From NCBI RefSeq assembly GCF_030272615.1, contig NC_081413.1, positions 156,115,349 to 156,179,348 of the forward strand: a stretch of 64,000 bases of DNA, read 5' to 3'. This document shows positions 35,142 to 45,660 of this stretch, piece after piece. Position numbers and translations under genes: made by a program. Source of the stretch: Cryptomeria japonica. Lineage: Eukaryota; Streptophyta; Pinopsida; Cupressales; Cupressaceae. The notes beneath the pieces were generated by a model. It saw only the letters and a program-made list of their open reading frames with translations, was not told the origin of the DNA and did no database searches. Within the stretch, counting starts at the first letter, position 1; the number at the start of each line of letters is the position of its first letter.

Positions 35142-35153
35142 TTTGGTATCAGA
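35142..35153 (+). other. Primer-binding-site remnant
   Basis: TTTGGTATCAGA matches the tRNA-iMet site core TGGTATCAGA exactly and follows a CATTACA end. Confidence 0.6.
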
Positions 35154-36294
35154 TTTTATATTGCAACATTAGGAGCTATGGGTTATTTTTTTTACTCATT
35201 ATGTCCAAGAATGTGTTGGGTCCTTGTGTGGTTGCATGGTTCTACTAGAATGTGTTTTTTCAATACATTTCCTTGCATGTTTATGTTTAAGAAATGTATT
35301 TTTGTGGGTTTAATTAGACCCATTCATTTGTTGAGGAGTTACTTTTGTGTGAATTTCCTTCTTGATGTTTGGAATGATTGGAAACAATGTTTTCTTTTTG
35401 GGTTATTATTTCAATGACCTTTGTGGCTTCCTATTGATGTTCTTGGATTTTTATTTAACCTTGTGTACTTTTTTGTGATCTATGTATTTGGTTGTGAAAG
35501 ATATGATGTTTGTTAATATGCCTAATATTGGGATAAAGTATTGTAGCAGTTCTTGTACAAAGGAGCCTTGATTTGTGTACCCTTGTTGTGAGTGATGGGA
35601 AATAGGGTGTTGTACACCTTGCATAATAATGTTTATAATTGTAATATTAACTTTATTTTTTGAGTTGCACATGGACATGTAACATTTAGAGATTCCATTG
35701 AAATAATCTTGAGGCCACTTTGATGTTGTATTGTAACATTGTACTATTATATTGTAATTATTTAATATTGGGGAAAGATATTTAAAAAGTCTAAACTTAG
35801 TGCCCAATTTTAAATGTGGGATCAATGGTTTGTAAGCCCATGGTTTTAGTCACATACTTTTACTTTACCACTAGTTTTTAGCCACATACTTTTACTTTAC
35901 CACTAGTTTTATTTGTGCACATGTTTAGTGGTTAAGGTTTGTTAGTGGTATTGAGTCCTTTTTAGGTTTTCACTATGGAGCATGACATGTGATGTGTGGA
36001 TTCATTCTTGGACACATAGGAATGCATTGGAGGGTTTGATGGTTCAAAAGTATTCATTGTAACTTCATAATTTCTTTGTATTTCTTTATGGATGATTAAT
36101 ACAATAGAGTATGGATGCTTTTGGAGGTTGATTTTTCCCTCATGATGGTTTTCTCGGGATATATCTTGTGTTATCTTGTGGCTTGTCTATTTGATCTTTT
36201 CATAATGGTGATTATGTAAGCTTGTAAACATTATTTTTTCTCATGGTTTATGTAGGAAATAGATTATTTGGGTATGAAGAATTATTTCTTGACA
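35154..36294. other. AT-rich region, no gene seen; probable retroelement debris
   Basis: No domain was recognised on either strand. The segment ends TTCTTGACA before a second primer-like site, so its right part may be another LTR end. Confidence 0.4.
35846..35911 (+). repeat. Two-copy 32-bp tandem repeat
   Basis: CACATACTTTTACTTTACCA then CTAGTTTT occurs at 35851 and again at 35883, a 32-bp period with at most one change. Confidence 0.85.
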
Positions 36295-36307
36295 AGTGGT
36301 ATTAGAG
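36295..36307 (+). other. Second primer-binding-site remnant
   Basis: AGTGGTATTAGAG differs from TGGTATCAGAG by one base and follows an LTR-like ...GACA end. The element body behind it is cut by Copia2 at 36419. Confidence 0.5.
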
Positions 36308-36413
36308 ATTTCATGGTTTATTTGAATTTATAACCCTAGCTTGAGTGGAGAAGTTGAAAAGTGGATGTCATGGTTATGCATGAAGACAAGAACATTACAA
36401 GGTATGGGGCACA

Positions 36414-36418
36414 CTCAT
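36414..36418 (+). other. Copia2 target-site duplication, left copy
   Basis: CTCAT here equals CTCAT at 51525-51529. Confidence 0.85.
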
Positions 36419-36631
36419 TGATGGTATGATGAAAGAACAAGGATCCGGTCAACTACTGAGAGGGGGGGTGAATTAGTAGATAGAAAAATTTATAAACTTC
36501 ACCAATCTCAAAATCAAACTCTCAAAGTAAACATAGAACTATCAATGCAATATCATTGTCAAGATAAAAACTATCAAGTTTAAACCGGTTGACTGTTACA
36601 ATAGATTAATAGTAAACAACTTGTAACTCAC
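36419..36631 (-). repeat. Copia2 3' LTR, distal part
   Basis: The 213 bases match 50127-50339 of the other LTR and end at CTCAC, the TSD of E4. The sequence resumes at 44447. Confidence 0.9.
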
Positions 36632-37876
36632 TGTAGCGTCCTAAAATTGTGACACTTGCAATTTCGACTGCATTTGGGTCTTCACGATGGCGATGCAACA
36701 CGGAACCTGAATGGAGACCCTGAAACTTGTTCATGACATCAAAAACTGCATTTCTCAGCACCCTGGCCTGATCCTCCTTGCACCCTACTGTCCCTGGAGG
36801 TGGGACCAGGGTGCCCAGTGCCCTAGTCCTTTAGGACTAGGGTGCTCAGCGCCCTGGTCCCCCAGGACCATGGCGCCCAGCGCCCTGGTCCCTGGCCCTA
36901 TTTTGGGCCCGGTCTCTTTTGGGTCTCGGGTCTTTATGTTTGCAAATTGGAAAATAACATTTCCTGGTCAGCCTAAGGTCGGGAAAATCAGTCTATCAGC
37001 CCTAATTGACAAGTATGTAAACTACATTTCCCCTCTCAAAAAGAAAGAGGACATATGTGAGCAAGGTGCGAAAGCGATATTAAAACATTCAAGCATTCAA
37101 GCATTCCTTCAAGCAATTGAGTATTCTAAGTCTCCATTCAAGGCTAAGTGTTGCATTCAAGACAGGGATTCAACCATTGAAGAGGAGATCACTTACAACA
37201 CATACTACATACATTACACCTTCGCATGTAAGAATACAAACATTCTTACAACAAGGTATCAGTACTTGTTTACATTACAAACATTTACATTTACAGCATT
37301 CTCATTTCTTGGTTAATTCCAAAACCGGGGTTTGACCTAAAGGCAAACCCCTCATCCCTAACCCCCCAATCGTCCTCTCTTTTCTGTGTGTAGGTTGCAG
37401 GTACGCGGCTGTAATTGAAGATCTGGAATCCTTGTGCAGAGACGAACAGATCCACCTTAGTTTCGCGGATTTTTCGGAGGACCGTGTGCACACCGGGCGC
37501 CATCGTCCCATCAACTTTCGCTCAAATTTGCAGAACAGCATCGTCTCGACATTTTACTGCTAATTCCAGGTCCGCAGCTTCATATCATATTCCTATCTCT
37601 GTTTATAAGTGAATCTTTCCTACTTTACATGCATCCCTAGTTCAATCTTTCTATCTACATTTCTTTACAAAAGAGGGTATCCTTGATGTCTTAACCCTTG
37701 AAACTCATATAGAATCCAATCTTGCATTGCGTGGGATTGGATCTTGTGGGTTTCAACCCCTCTTTTGAATCTAAAGTCTCTCCTAAGTGAAAACCATCAA
37801 CCCTAGTGACCTCCCTTCTCTCTCCTTAGAGTTGGGGAGGGGAGAACAACTAGGGTTCGATTTTTTCCGCTTTACA
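36632..37876 (+). repeat. E4 5' LTR (1245 bp)
   Basis: Starts TGTAGCGTCC, ends CGCTTTACA. It contains three successive GC-rich hairpin units (36802-36892) and, at 37477-37505, the motif AGGACCGTGTGCAC repeated in the leader. Most differences from the 3' LTR are C/T or G/A. Open frames inside (36711-37316) have no coding signature. Confidence 0.93.
36802..36892 (+). repeat. Three ~31-bp hairpin units in E4 5' LTR
   Basis: Units are variants of GGGACCAGGGCGC-CCA-GCGCCCTGGTCCC. The first contains GGTGCCCAGTGCCC, the second GGACTAGGGTGCTCAGCGCC and the third GGACCATGGCGCCCAGCGCC. Each can fold on itself. The 3' LTR has a single unit (43429-43457). Confidence 0.85.
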
Positions 37877-38249
37877 TTTTGGTGAACCCGATGTGAACAT
37901 CCTCATTCTGATTATTCATGGTTAGATCTGAAAATTTTGTTTCCTTAATTGCATTTCCATGTTGGATCTTTTGCAAATTTTAGAGGTTGATTGCATAAAA
38001 AACCCTAAAATTTTCTTTTTAGTAATTAAACTTGTGAAATGTTTAATTGTTAATGCTTGTTTCAGATCTACCCTTCTATTGCAAATTGTCAATTCATATT
38101 TGTGCTTTAATTCTGAAAATAAAGTGGTTAAATGTCAAAACCCTAATTTTTAAAACCTTCTTGATTCAACCTTTGACTGATAATTTCACTGATCAAAACA
38201 CTTCCAAATCGGCTGTAACTTTGGATTCCGCAATAAAATCACAATATCT

Positions 38250-38400
38250 TTCATCCCTAAAAATTTGGAAAAAAGTTGCGAGGACCGTGTGCACCCCGAG
38301 CGCCATCGTCCCCGACATTTTTTCTGAAATTTCAGGAGCTAGATCTTACTGTATTTTTCTGCTAAAATCCAGAATTTTGGCTGATTTTATCAATTTTAAC
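38250..38400 (+). repeat. E4 leader duplication, copy A
   Basis: It matches 38871-39020 from TCATCCCT(A/G)AAAATTT through AAAAAAGTTGCGAGGACCGT and GACATTTTTTCTGAAATTT to GGCTGATTTTAT. Offset is about 621 bp. Confidence 0.8.
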
Positions 38401-38870
38401 ACTTTCAAAATTAAAGTCAAAGTTGGTCTAGTGATTGCTTGGATTAAGGCTTCTAATCATTCAAAAATTGTTGAAATTAAAATTCATATCAAAATTGTGT
38501 TTCTTACAGTCCTAAATCTGAAAAGTGTGTTAGCATTCATTCAAAATTTCAGTGCTTTATTCAAATTTTTGCAGTTTGTGACTTTTGAAATTAAGTGTCT
38601 AATTGCAACAACCTTGATTTCCACTTTCAAATTCGAATTTTGCATGAAATCGAGTCAACTTTTAAATTTCAAAGCCTGCATTGCTTTCAGTATTCCCTCT
38701 AAAATCATCAAATTCAAAATTTCAGTTTCCCCCTCTTTTTCAAGATCCAAATTTTACATTTTTCAACAATCTTGGTAGGGTTCAATTTCGAGATTGCAAC
38801 TTTAATTTGGCCTATCTACAGATCGTAAAATCACTCAATTTTTTCAGATTAGCTTTAAAATCATCATAAC

Positions 38871-39020
38871 CTTCATCCCTGAAAATTTTGAAAAAAGTTG
38901 CGAGGACCGTGTGCACTCCGAGCACCACGGTCCCGGACATTTTTTCTGAAATTTTGAGAGATTGTCCTGATTGCATTTTACAGCTTAAATCTAGGAGATT
39001 GGCTGATTTTATTGAAATTT
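38871..39020 (+). repeat. E4 leader duplication, copy B
   Basis: Second copy of the leader duplication. It also contains a short inverted repeat, GGACCGTG (38904-38911) and CACGGTCC (38926-38933). Confidence 0.8.
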
Positions 39021-39061
39021 GCTACCTCTAAAATTCAAAATCTTCTCTCTCTCTTTAGTGC

Positions 39062-42000
39062 ATGAGTTTTACAACAATAAGCCCTACTTACACTATTCCC
39101 GTTAGACGAAGCCTTAGAATTAAGTCTTTCCAAGGTTTAATTACTGAGGAGATGGAACCTAATTTGAATGGCCTTTTTAACGAGGACATGGGTAATTCCT
39201 CCAATCCTCTTAATGATGAAGAAGCTCTCCATGAGGTTTCTGTAGAACAACTTTCAAAATTGGATAACCAATTTGATGATTTTCGACAATGGATGTCTCA
39301 AGAATACCCCGATAGTCAAGCTCTTTCACTAATTGAGGGTCTAAAACGTATGGTTCAAAGTGATAAGAATGGAATTGATATTTTGCGTGGTATTGCACAC
39401 ATTGTGGATTCGAATGTGATTCCTATGAAGAGTTGTGCCAAAACTTTGGGTTATACACAACCTCCTACTCAAGTTAATCATTCTATTCCTTTGACGACTC
39501 CTATTGCTAGTATACCTACTTTCACATTAAACATAATGACTACTTCAACACAAGACTTTCCTCCTATGATCACCAGTCATGGGGGCAATCCCTCTTCTTC
39601 AATCAACCCTCTTCCTTCATTCAATCCAACTTCTTCATTCATTCCTTCAATGAGTGTTCCTATTATATCACCACAAATGAACATGACGCAAGGGGGCAAC
39701 TCGTTTAATCATTCCATTCCTCCTTGTAGTGTTCCTCCTATCCAATCATCTCCTATGACTAACTATCATAGTGTCCCACCACCTTACTCTCTACCTTCTT
39801 TCAATAACATAACACCTCAATCACAATCTAACACGTCTAATATGAACTCTTCGACTAAAGCAACCATTAACAATCTTGCACAAACTGTCTCTTCTTTGCA
39901 GCAACAAATTGCCTCTATGAATCAATCTAAGTTTAGTGTGCCCACATTTGATGTTGCGAGCCCACTTTCTCTTGACATTGTTCGAGCTATTCCCCCTAAA
40001 CATGTTGAAATTCCGCATTTGGAGCTTTATAATGGTAAGGGTGATCCTCTAACACATGTTAAGACCTTTCAAACAATATGTACTGATTTTGCTTATGACC
40101 AAAGGTTGCTTGCAAAACTGTTTACTAGAACATTAAGAGATAAAGCCCTACAATGGTATTGCTCGTTGCCTTCCTATTCTATTACTTCTTTCGAACAACT
40201 TGCAAATGCTTTCATTCAACAATTTCAAAACGATATAAGTCCTAAAGTTACTTTGATTGATTTAATGCATTGTAAACAAGGTGTTAAAGAAAAAGTGACT
40301 GATTTCATTGGTACATATAAGCATTTGTATGCTCAAATATCCTTTCCAGTACCTGACAATGATATTCAAAGAATCTTTATTTCTAATTTACAAAAAGATA
40401 TTAGAGAAAAACTCTTGTTTTCTGAGTTTACTTCTTTCCAACAGTTGTGCGCAACTCTTCACAATTATCAACTGACTGTGAGTCAAATGGAACAAGCAAA
40501 TCCTATGGCTCCGAGTGATAAGGGTGATAGTAGTCAACAACCATTTGGGAAGTTTAAACCGAACAGAGAGTCAATTAAATTCAATGAAAACATCATCAAC
40601 AACAATGTGAATGCAGCATCAGGTGTGCCTCCTATTTCTAAATTTTTCAAGAAAGAAAGAAAGTTTACTCCTTTGAATGAATCATTGCATAGTATTATGA
40701 ATAAGTTATTGGAACAAAATGTGCTTACCCTTCCTCCTATAAGGCAAATAGATCTTGCAAAGATTAATTCACCCTATTTTGATAACAAATCTTTTTGTCA
40801 ATTTCATCATCAACCTGGGCATGATACTGAAATATGTTTTTCTTTGAAGGGTAAAATTCAAGATTTGATTGATAATAATACTATCTCTATTTCTGGTGTG
40901 AATGATAAAGGCAACACATCTGTAGCTCCTCCTAACCAAAATCTTCAGATTTTTACTGATCCGTTGCCTTCTCATACCTCTAATGCGATCGATACTACTG
41001 ATTCCTCTGTCTCACCTGATGATCTTGTGTCTATGACTCCTAATGTGATTAACTTTGTGGAGCAGCAGAAAATCCCTAAAGAACCTTCCATAACCTTTGA
41101 TTCCAGTGAAACTATCAGGGCACCTGATGGTCCTTTATATATAGTTGCAAAAGTCAAAAATACACCTTGCCGTGGAGTGCTTATTGATTCTTCTTGTATG
41201 ATTAATGTCATTACTGAAGAATTTCTTTTTACTTTGCAATTGAATCAAGTAATCTATGATGAAACAAATGTGGTTGTGAAACTATTTGATGCATTTTCTT
41301 CTCCTGCAATTGGTTCTATTACATTACCTATTGAGGTCCATAACAAATCCCTTGATGTGGACTTTGCTATTATTCCATCATCCGAACAATTTCGTGTGAA
41401 GCTAGGCTATCCTTGGCTATCTTCCATGAAAGCTATTGCTTCTCCTATTCACAAGTGTCTGAAATTTCCCCATAATGGTGAAGTTGTTACTATCAATCAT
41501 AGTCTCTTTAAACCAGCTGAAAGAACTTCTAGTGTTCCTATTGATTATTTTTGGCCTAAACAATTCCAATCTCTTCCTCCACGAAGTGATCATCTTTTCA
41601 AATCTTATCAAAAGTGGAAAACAGATATGATCCTATCTCTAAGTGAACCTAGAACACCCAAACTTGATATTCCTATCGTTCTTGAGAAGGAAGTTCTTCC
41701 TTTGAAAGATAAAACTAATGTCTTTCCTCAAGAAGATTCCCAACTCATCCCTATGGATGTGACTATGTCTATGCCTAATAAACTTTCTAAAAGTAGACCT
41801 ATACCTCCTCGTCATGATGGATTTGGTCTCCTTCCTAAACCAAATATTCCTCCTTTATATGGAGCAGTTCCTCCTCCTTCCTTTTATAGAGAGAAGAGAC
41901 CTTCCTTTTCTCCTATTATCCAGCCTAAGAGACCACAACCTAAACACCCAAGTGATAAGGATGAGAACATTCCTCCTCCTCAATCTTCTCAACTTCCTAC

Positions 42001-42130
42001 TAAGACTAGACGAAATCGTTCTGCACGTGAACGCCGACGAAAGCGTCGTCTTAGAGCTCAGGCAGCTGCTTCTCAAACTTTGCAATCCCCAAAAACACCT
42101 TCAGCTAGTATTATTCCATTTTCTCCTTAG
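39062..42130 (+). CDS. E4 gag/protease-like polyprotein (1022 codons, intact)
   Basis: This is the longest open frame in the window. Residues ~1-310 are Ser/Pro/Asn/Thr-rich, with a Gln-rich probable coiled region near 280. Residues ~314-480 form a retrotransposon-gag domain (HVEIPHLELYNGKGDPLTH, LRDKALQWYCSLP, FIQQFQND). Residues ~578-605 form a Cys/His finger (FCQFHHQPGHDTEICF then LKGKIQDLID), typical of Tat gag. Residues ~690-800 resemble an aspartic protease: GVLIDSSCMINVI keeps the Asp (~708) but the Gly of the D-S/T-G motif is Ser, so activity is doubtful; LGYPWLSSM matches the second loop. The C-terminus (~980-1003) is strongly basic (TRRNRSARERRRKRRLRAQ). The start is the first Met after the leader. 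It would package element RNA using a partner's enzymes. Confidence 0.85.
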   Translation: MSFTTISPTYTIPVRRSLRIKSFQGLITEEMEPNLNGLFNEDMGNSSNPLNDEEALHEVSVEQLSKLDNQFDDFRQWMSQEYPDSQALSLIEGLKRMVQSDKNGIDILRGIAHIVDSNVIPMKSCAKTLGYTQPPTQVNHSIPLTTPIASIPTFTLNIMTTSTQDFPPMITSHGGNPSSSINPLPSFNPTSSFIPSMSVPIISPQMNMTQGGNSFNHSIPPCSVPPIQSSPMTNYHSVPPPYSLPSFNNITPQSQSNTSNMNSSTKATINNLAQTVSSLQQQIASMNQSKFSVPTFDVASPLSLDIVRAIPPKHVEIPHLELYNGKGDPLTHVKTFQTICTDFAYDQRLLAKLFTRTLRDKALQWYCSLPSYSITSFEQLANAFIQQFQNDISPKVTLIDLMHCKQGVKEKVTDFIGTYKHLYAQISFPVPDNDIQRIFISNLQKDIREKLLFSEFTSFQQLCATLHNYQLTVSQMEQANPMAPSDKGDSSQQPFGKFKPNRESIKFNENIINNNVNAASGVPPISKFFKKERKFTPLNESLHSIMNKLLEQNVLTLPPIRQIDLAKINSPYFDNKSFCQFHHQPGHDTEICFSLKGKIQDLIDNNTISISGVNDKGNTSVAPPNQNLQIFTDPLPSHTSNAIDTTDSSVSPDDLVSMTPNVINFVEQQKIPKEPSITFDSSETIRAPDGPLYIVAKVKNTPCRGVLIDSSCMINVITEEFLFTLQLNQVIYDETNVVVKLFDAFSSPAIGSITLPIEVHNKSLDVDFAIIPSSEQFRVKLGYPWLSSMKAIASPIHKCLKFPHNGEVVTINHSLFKPAERTSSVPIDYFWPKQFQSLPPRSDHLFKSYQKWKTDMILSLSEPRTPKLDIPIVLEKEVLPLKDKTNVFPQEDSQLIPMDVTMSMPNKLSKSRPIPPRHDGFGLLPKPNIPPLYGAVPPPSFYREKRPSFSPIIQPKRPQPKHPSDKDENIPPPQSSQLPTKTRRNRSARERRRKRRLRAQAAASQTLQSPKTPSASIIPFSP

Positions 42131-42505
42131 CCGATGATTGAGCCAAAATCTCCTAAACATAAGATGCATGATGGTCTTGATCCTGTGCGAGTTAAAGACC
42201 CTATTTTTATAAATCTTGATGATGATATAGATGAAAATGTTATTCATGATGAAAATGTTACTTCTCTTGTTTCTGATAGTGAATATGAACTTGTTGATAT
42301 TGATAACCATTTATCTAATGAATTTTCTAAAGCACTTATCCTAGCTCCTAGACAAGAACAACGTGGCTCGGAACATGAACATAGCCCTTGTTTGGATCTT
42401 GTGATAGCTCCATCTGCTGTGTTGGATGTTCCTCCTCTAGCGTGTTTCCTACCTTCCCAAAATATTGATCAGCAAGATCGGGGGGTAGATGACGTGCTAG
42501 ACTAG
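42131..42505 (+). pseudogene. In-frame extension of the E4 ORF after one TAG
   Basis: The same reading frame continues past TAG 42128-42130 for 125 codons (PMIEPKSPKHKMHDG ... stop 42503-42505). It is acidic (DLDDD-like runs such as LDDDIDEN) and has no known domain. Either CAG mutated to TAG, or the stop is genuine and this is a residual part of the polyprotein. Confidence 0.55.
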
Positions 42506-43258
42506 TTTCATTAGCATAGCAGATTCTCTCCTCCTCTCTTGATCTTTTGTTACTTCTTCTATGTGTTATTCTCATTCTTCTATTTGTTGTCCTTAGTGTT
42601 GTCTACTTGAGGATGATTCAAAGCATTGAGATCGCTTTTGGTCTCTCTCATGTTGACTCAAAAGACGCATGTGTTCACTTCTTCTAGGTGACCTTCCTTG
42701 ATTGGGGAATGAAGAACAATTATGCATACATACATATGATATACATGAATTATCATACAGTATACTGACCCCGAGGAAAGCGAAGTCACCTTGTGCTTTG
42801 TGTTTTGTGTCTATTATCCTTGGGCTTATCTCACACTTGGGGGCTAAATCCTTGTGATAACGTGCTCCTTTCCTTTCTCAGTTCTTATATGTATCACTAC
42901 CTTAAAGTAAATCACCCCCGGTGAGGTGTGTGCGATCGCTTTAACGTAGGGGGGCATACATCCCGTTCATATCTTTTCAAGATACTTGGAAATTTCTTGA
43001 CAAATTTAACTTTGCCTTGAAAATTTTTGATATCTTTCTTGCATGACTCATAGTGAGGGAACCTTACTACTGACAGTCATGGTTCTCCCTCGTGATCTTC
43101 CCTTTTACTTTGTCAATTGAAGTCATAAGATCCTTAGTCCACTGGGGGCTTGGTGTATCTTGCCTTCTTGACGTGGTGAAAGTCTTTCAATATTGTTTCC
43201 TTGTACTTTACCGGAAGTATGAGCGTACGCTTATACTCCCGCTAAAGTGGGGGCTAAA
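42506..43258 (+). other. E4 3' region and polypurine tract
   Basis: No coding domain is seen. It ends CTAAAGTGGGGGCTAAA directly before the 3' LTR, a probable polypurine tract. A similar phrase, CTTGGGGGCTAAA, lies at 42836-42848. Confidence 0.6.
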
Positions 43259-44441
43259 TGTAGCATCCTAAAATTGCGACACTTGCAATTTCGACTGCAT
43301 TTGGGTCTTCATGATGGCGATGCAACACGGAACCTGAATGGAGACCCCGAAACTTGTTCATGACATCAAAAACTGCATTTCTCAGCACCCTGGCCTGATC
43401 CTCCTTGCACCCTGCTATCCCTGGAGGTGGGACCAGGGCGCCCAGCGCCCTGGTCCCTAGCCCTATTTTGGGCCCGGTCTCTTTTGGGTCTCGGGTCTTT
43501 ATGTTTGCAAATTGGAAAATAACATTTCCTGGTCGGCCTAAGGTCGGGAAAATCAGTCTATAAGCCCTAATTGACAAGTATGTAAACTACATTTCCCCTC
43601 TCAAAAAGAAAGAGGACATATGTGAGCAAGGCGCGAAAGCGATATTAAAACATTCAAGCATTCAAGCATTCCTTCAAGCAATTGAGTATTCTAAGTCTCC
43701 ATTCAAGGCTAAGTGTTGCATTCAAGACAAAGATTCAACCATTGAAGAGGAGATCACTTACAACACATACTACATACATTACACCTTCGCATGTAAGAAT
43801 ACAAACATTCTTACAACAAGGTATCAGTACTTGTTTACATTACAAACATTTACATTTACAGCATTCTCATTTCTTGGTTAATTCAAAAACCAGGGTTTGA
43901 CCTAAAGGCAAACCCCTCATCCCTAACCCCCCAATCGTCCTCTCTTTTCTATGTGTAGGTTGCAGGTACGCGGTTGTAATTGAAGATCTGGAATCCTTGT
44001 GCAGAGACGAACAGATCCACCTTCGTTTTGCAGATTTTTCGGAGGACCGTGTGCACGCCGGGCGCCATCGTCCCATCAACTTTCACTCAAATTTGCAGAA
44101 CAGCATCGTCTCGACATTTTACTGCTAATTCCAGGTCCGCAGCTTCATATCATATTCCTATCTCTGTTTATAAGTGAATCTTTCCTACTTTACATGCATC
44201 CCTAGTTCAATCTTTCTATCTACATTTCTTTACAAAAGAGGGTATCCTTGATGTCTTAACCCTTGAAACTCATATAGAATCCAATCTTGCATTGCGTGGG
44301 ATTGGATCTTGTGGGTTTCAACCCCTCTTTTGAATGTAAAGTCTCTCCTAAGTGAAAACCATCAACCCTAGTGACCTCCCTTCTCTCTCCTTAGAGTTGG
44401 GGAGGGGAGAACAACTAGGGTTCGATTTTTTCCGCTTTACA
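43259..44441 (+). repeat. E4 3' LTR (1183 bp)
   Basis: Starts TGTAGCATCC and ends CGCTTTACA. It is 62 bp shorter than the 5' LTR because two of three hairpin units are absent. The remaining unit, 43429-43441 and 43445-43457, is a perfect 13-bp stem with a CCA loop. Confidence 0.93.
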
Positions 44442-44446
44442 CTCAC

Positions 44447-45645
44447 AAATATCCAAATACTTTTACTGACATAAGTAAAACTTCATTTCATGTTTCTGTC
44501 GGTTATCATGAATTATCAAAGTGGATTAAGTATTTAAGCAAATCAACCATAGAAAACATAACCACAAAAACCTTCACCACTTGACACAATATTTTTGACG
44601 TGGAAACCCAAATGGGAAAAACCACAGTGAGATGAGACTCACAAGATAACTATTTGAACTCTTTTGAAGTTCACCCTGTTAGGAGCCAAGCTTGTTAAAG
44701 CTTTTACAAAAAGTCTTGTTAAGAACAGATCCTGTTAGGGACCACCCGGTTAAGGGATTGACTATAATGCCTTGTAAGAAGCAATACCCTGTGAGGAGTA
44801 ACCTTTGTAAAGGATTTAGAATCCAAGCTAATCGACCACCTTGTTAGAGGTTTTGAATAGCACTAAGCTTGTTAGAGCTTACCCGGTTAGGGGATTTCAA
44901 TCTGTTGTAATTGTTAGAAAATAATAGGAGTTTGCTGATCTATTTGAATAACACTACACTTGCTTGTTCAAATCCTTTTCATGCTCCTATCTGCCTTTAC
45001 TCAAACTACAGATATATCATCCGGTTCGGCAACCACACACTCAACTAAAACTTTGCCAACTCTAAAACTAAACAACTCATTGACCTTATAAACAAATCAA
45101 CTAGGTCGGTAACATAATAAAAACCTAATTCACACAGAGATTGCAAACAAGTTGGTTCAAGTATGACTGTTGGATTACATAACAATCTCTACACGTCATT
45201 CAAGAAAGCCTCGACCGCTCCTTGATCACCACTTCATCGAACTTAGTAACTCATCATGTGCGTTGCATTACATGCAATATACTTGCTCATTCCCAAGACA
45301 AAAACCGTTACCTCAACGTGCCAAAAATTCTTTGAAACTCTCTTCATACAATATGCATACGTGTCATAATCATTATGCTCGTCATTCGATCATAAACCAA
45401 TATAACCAATTCACCAGACTTAATCGGTTAGGGTTTATCGAAACAATAGGTAGGGTTTACGGGTTCAACTCTCCAATACTTAGCAATACCGGTTCACTCC
45501 ACAAACTTACCTATCGATTAAAGTTTCCTTTCACTCGCTCTTCCTACCAGTTACAAAACAACATTACAATAATAGCATTACCAGTTAATTGACATCAATG
45601 AAAACATAACATATCATTAATGCAATCTTCATGCAAATTCCAACA
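44447..45645 (-). repeat. Copia2 3' LTR, proximal part
   Basis: Resumes the Copia2 LTR after E4 and its TSD. On minus it starts TGTTGGAATTTGCATG. It includes the near-palindrome GTGGAAACCCAAATGGG (44600-44625) and phrases like CCTGTTAG and ACCCGGTTA that recall Copia1's LTR. Confidence 0.9.
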
Positions 45646-45660
45646 ATCTCCCCCTTTGGC
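45646..45660 (-). other. Copia2 polypurine tract
   Basis: On minus GCCAAAGGGGGAGAT abuts the LTR start, identical in form to that of Copia1. Confidence 0.9.

Larger units (their letters stand above)
37877..39061 (+). other. E4 leader, with possible non-Met primer site
   Basis: TTTGGTGAACCCGATG follows the LTR where a primer site is expected; it is not the tRNA-Met type and the tRNA was not identified. The leader contains a ~150-bp duplication and a 243-codon open frame (38047-38778) that is Ile/Phe/Lys/Ser-rich and probably fortuitous, though Tat-branch Ogre elements are known to carry an extra ORF before gag. Confidence 0.6.
36632..44441 (+). mobile_element. E4: non-autonomous LTR element with gag/protease-like ORF (TR-GAG/LARD-like)
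   Basis: Near-identical LTRs (36632-37876 and 43259-44441, about 20 differences by eye plus a 62-bp length difference) flank a 5.4-kb interior. The TSD is a perfect CTCAC (36627-36631 and 44442-44446). The interior holds a long leader, one 1022-codon gag/protease-like frame and a 3' region ending in a purine tract. No RT, RNase H or integrase is present, so it would depend on a partner element. Gag style (CX3H-type finger, LKGKIQDLID) points to the Tat branch of Ty3/gypsy. Confidence 0.88.

Noticed and set aside
36711-37316. 201-codon open frame in the E4 5' LTR
   Set aside because: It runs through the hairpin repeats, and the 3' LTR copy does not preserve the same full frame.
38047-38778. 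243-codon open frame in the E4 leader
   Set aside because: It crosses one leader duplication, is biased to Ile/Phe/Lys/Ser and matches nothing known. It is noted only because Ogre-type elements may carry an ORF before gag.
45170-45592. 140-codon open frame in the Copia2 3' LTR
   Set aside because: The counterpart in the other LTR (51048) stops after 78 codons, so there is no constraint.
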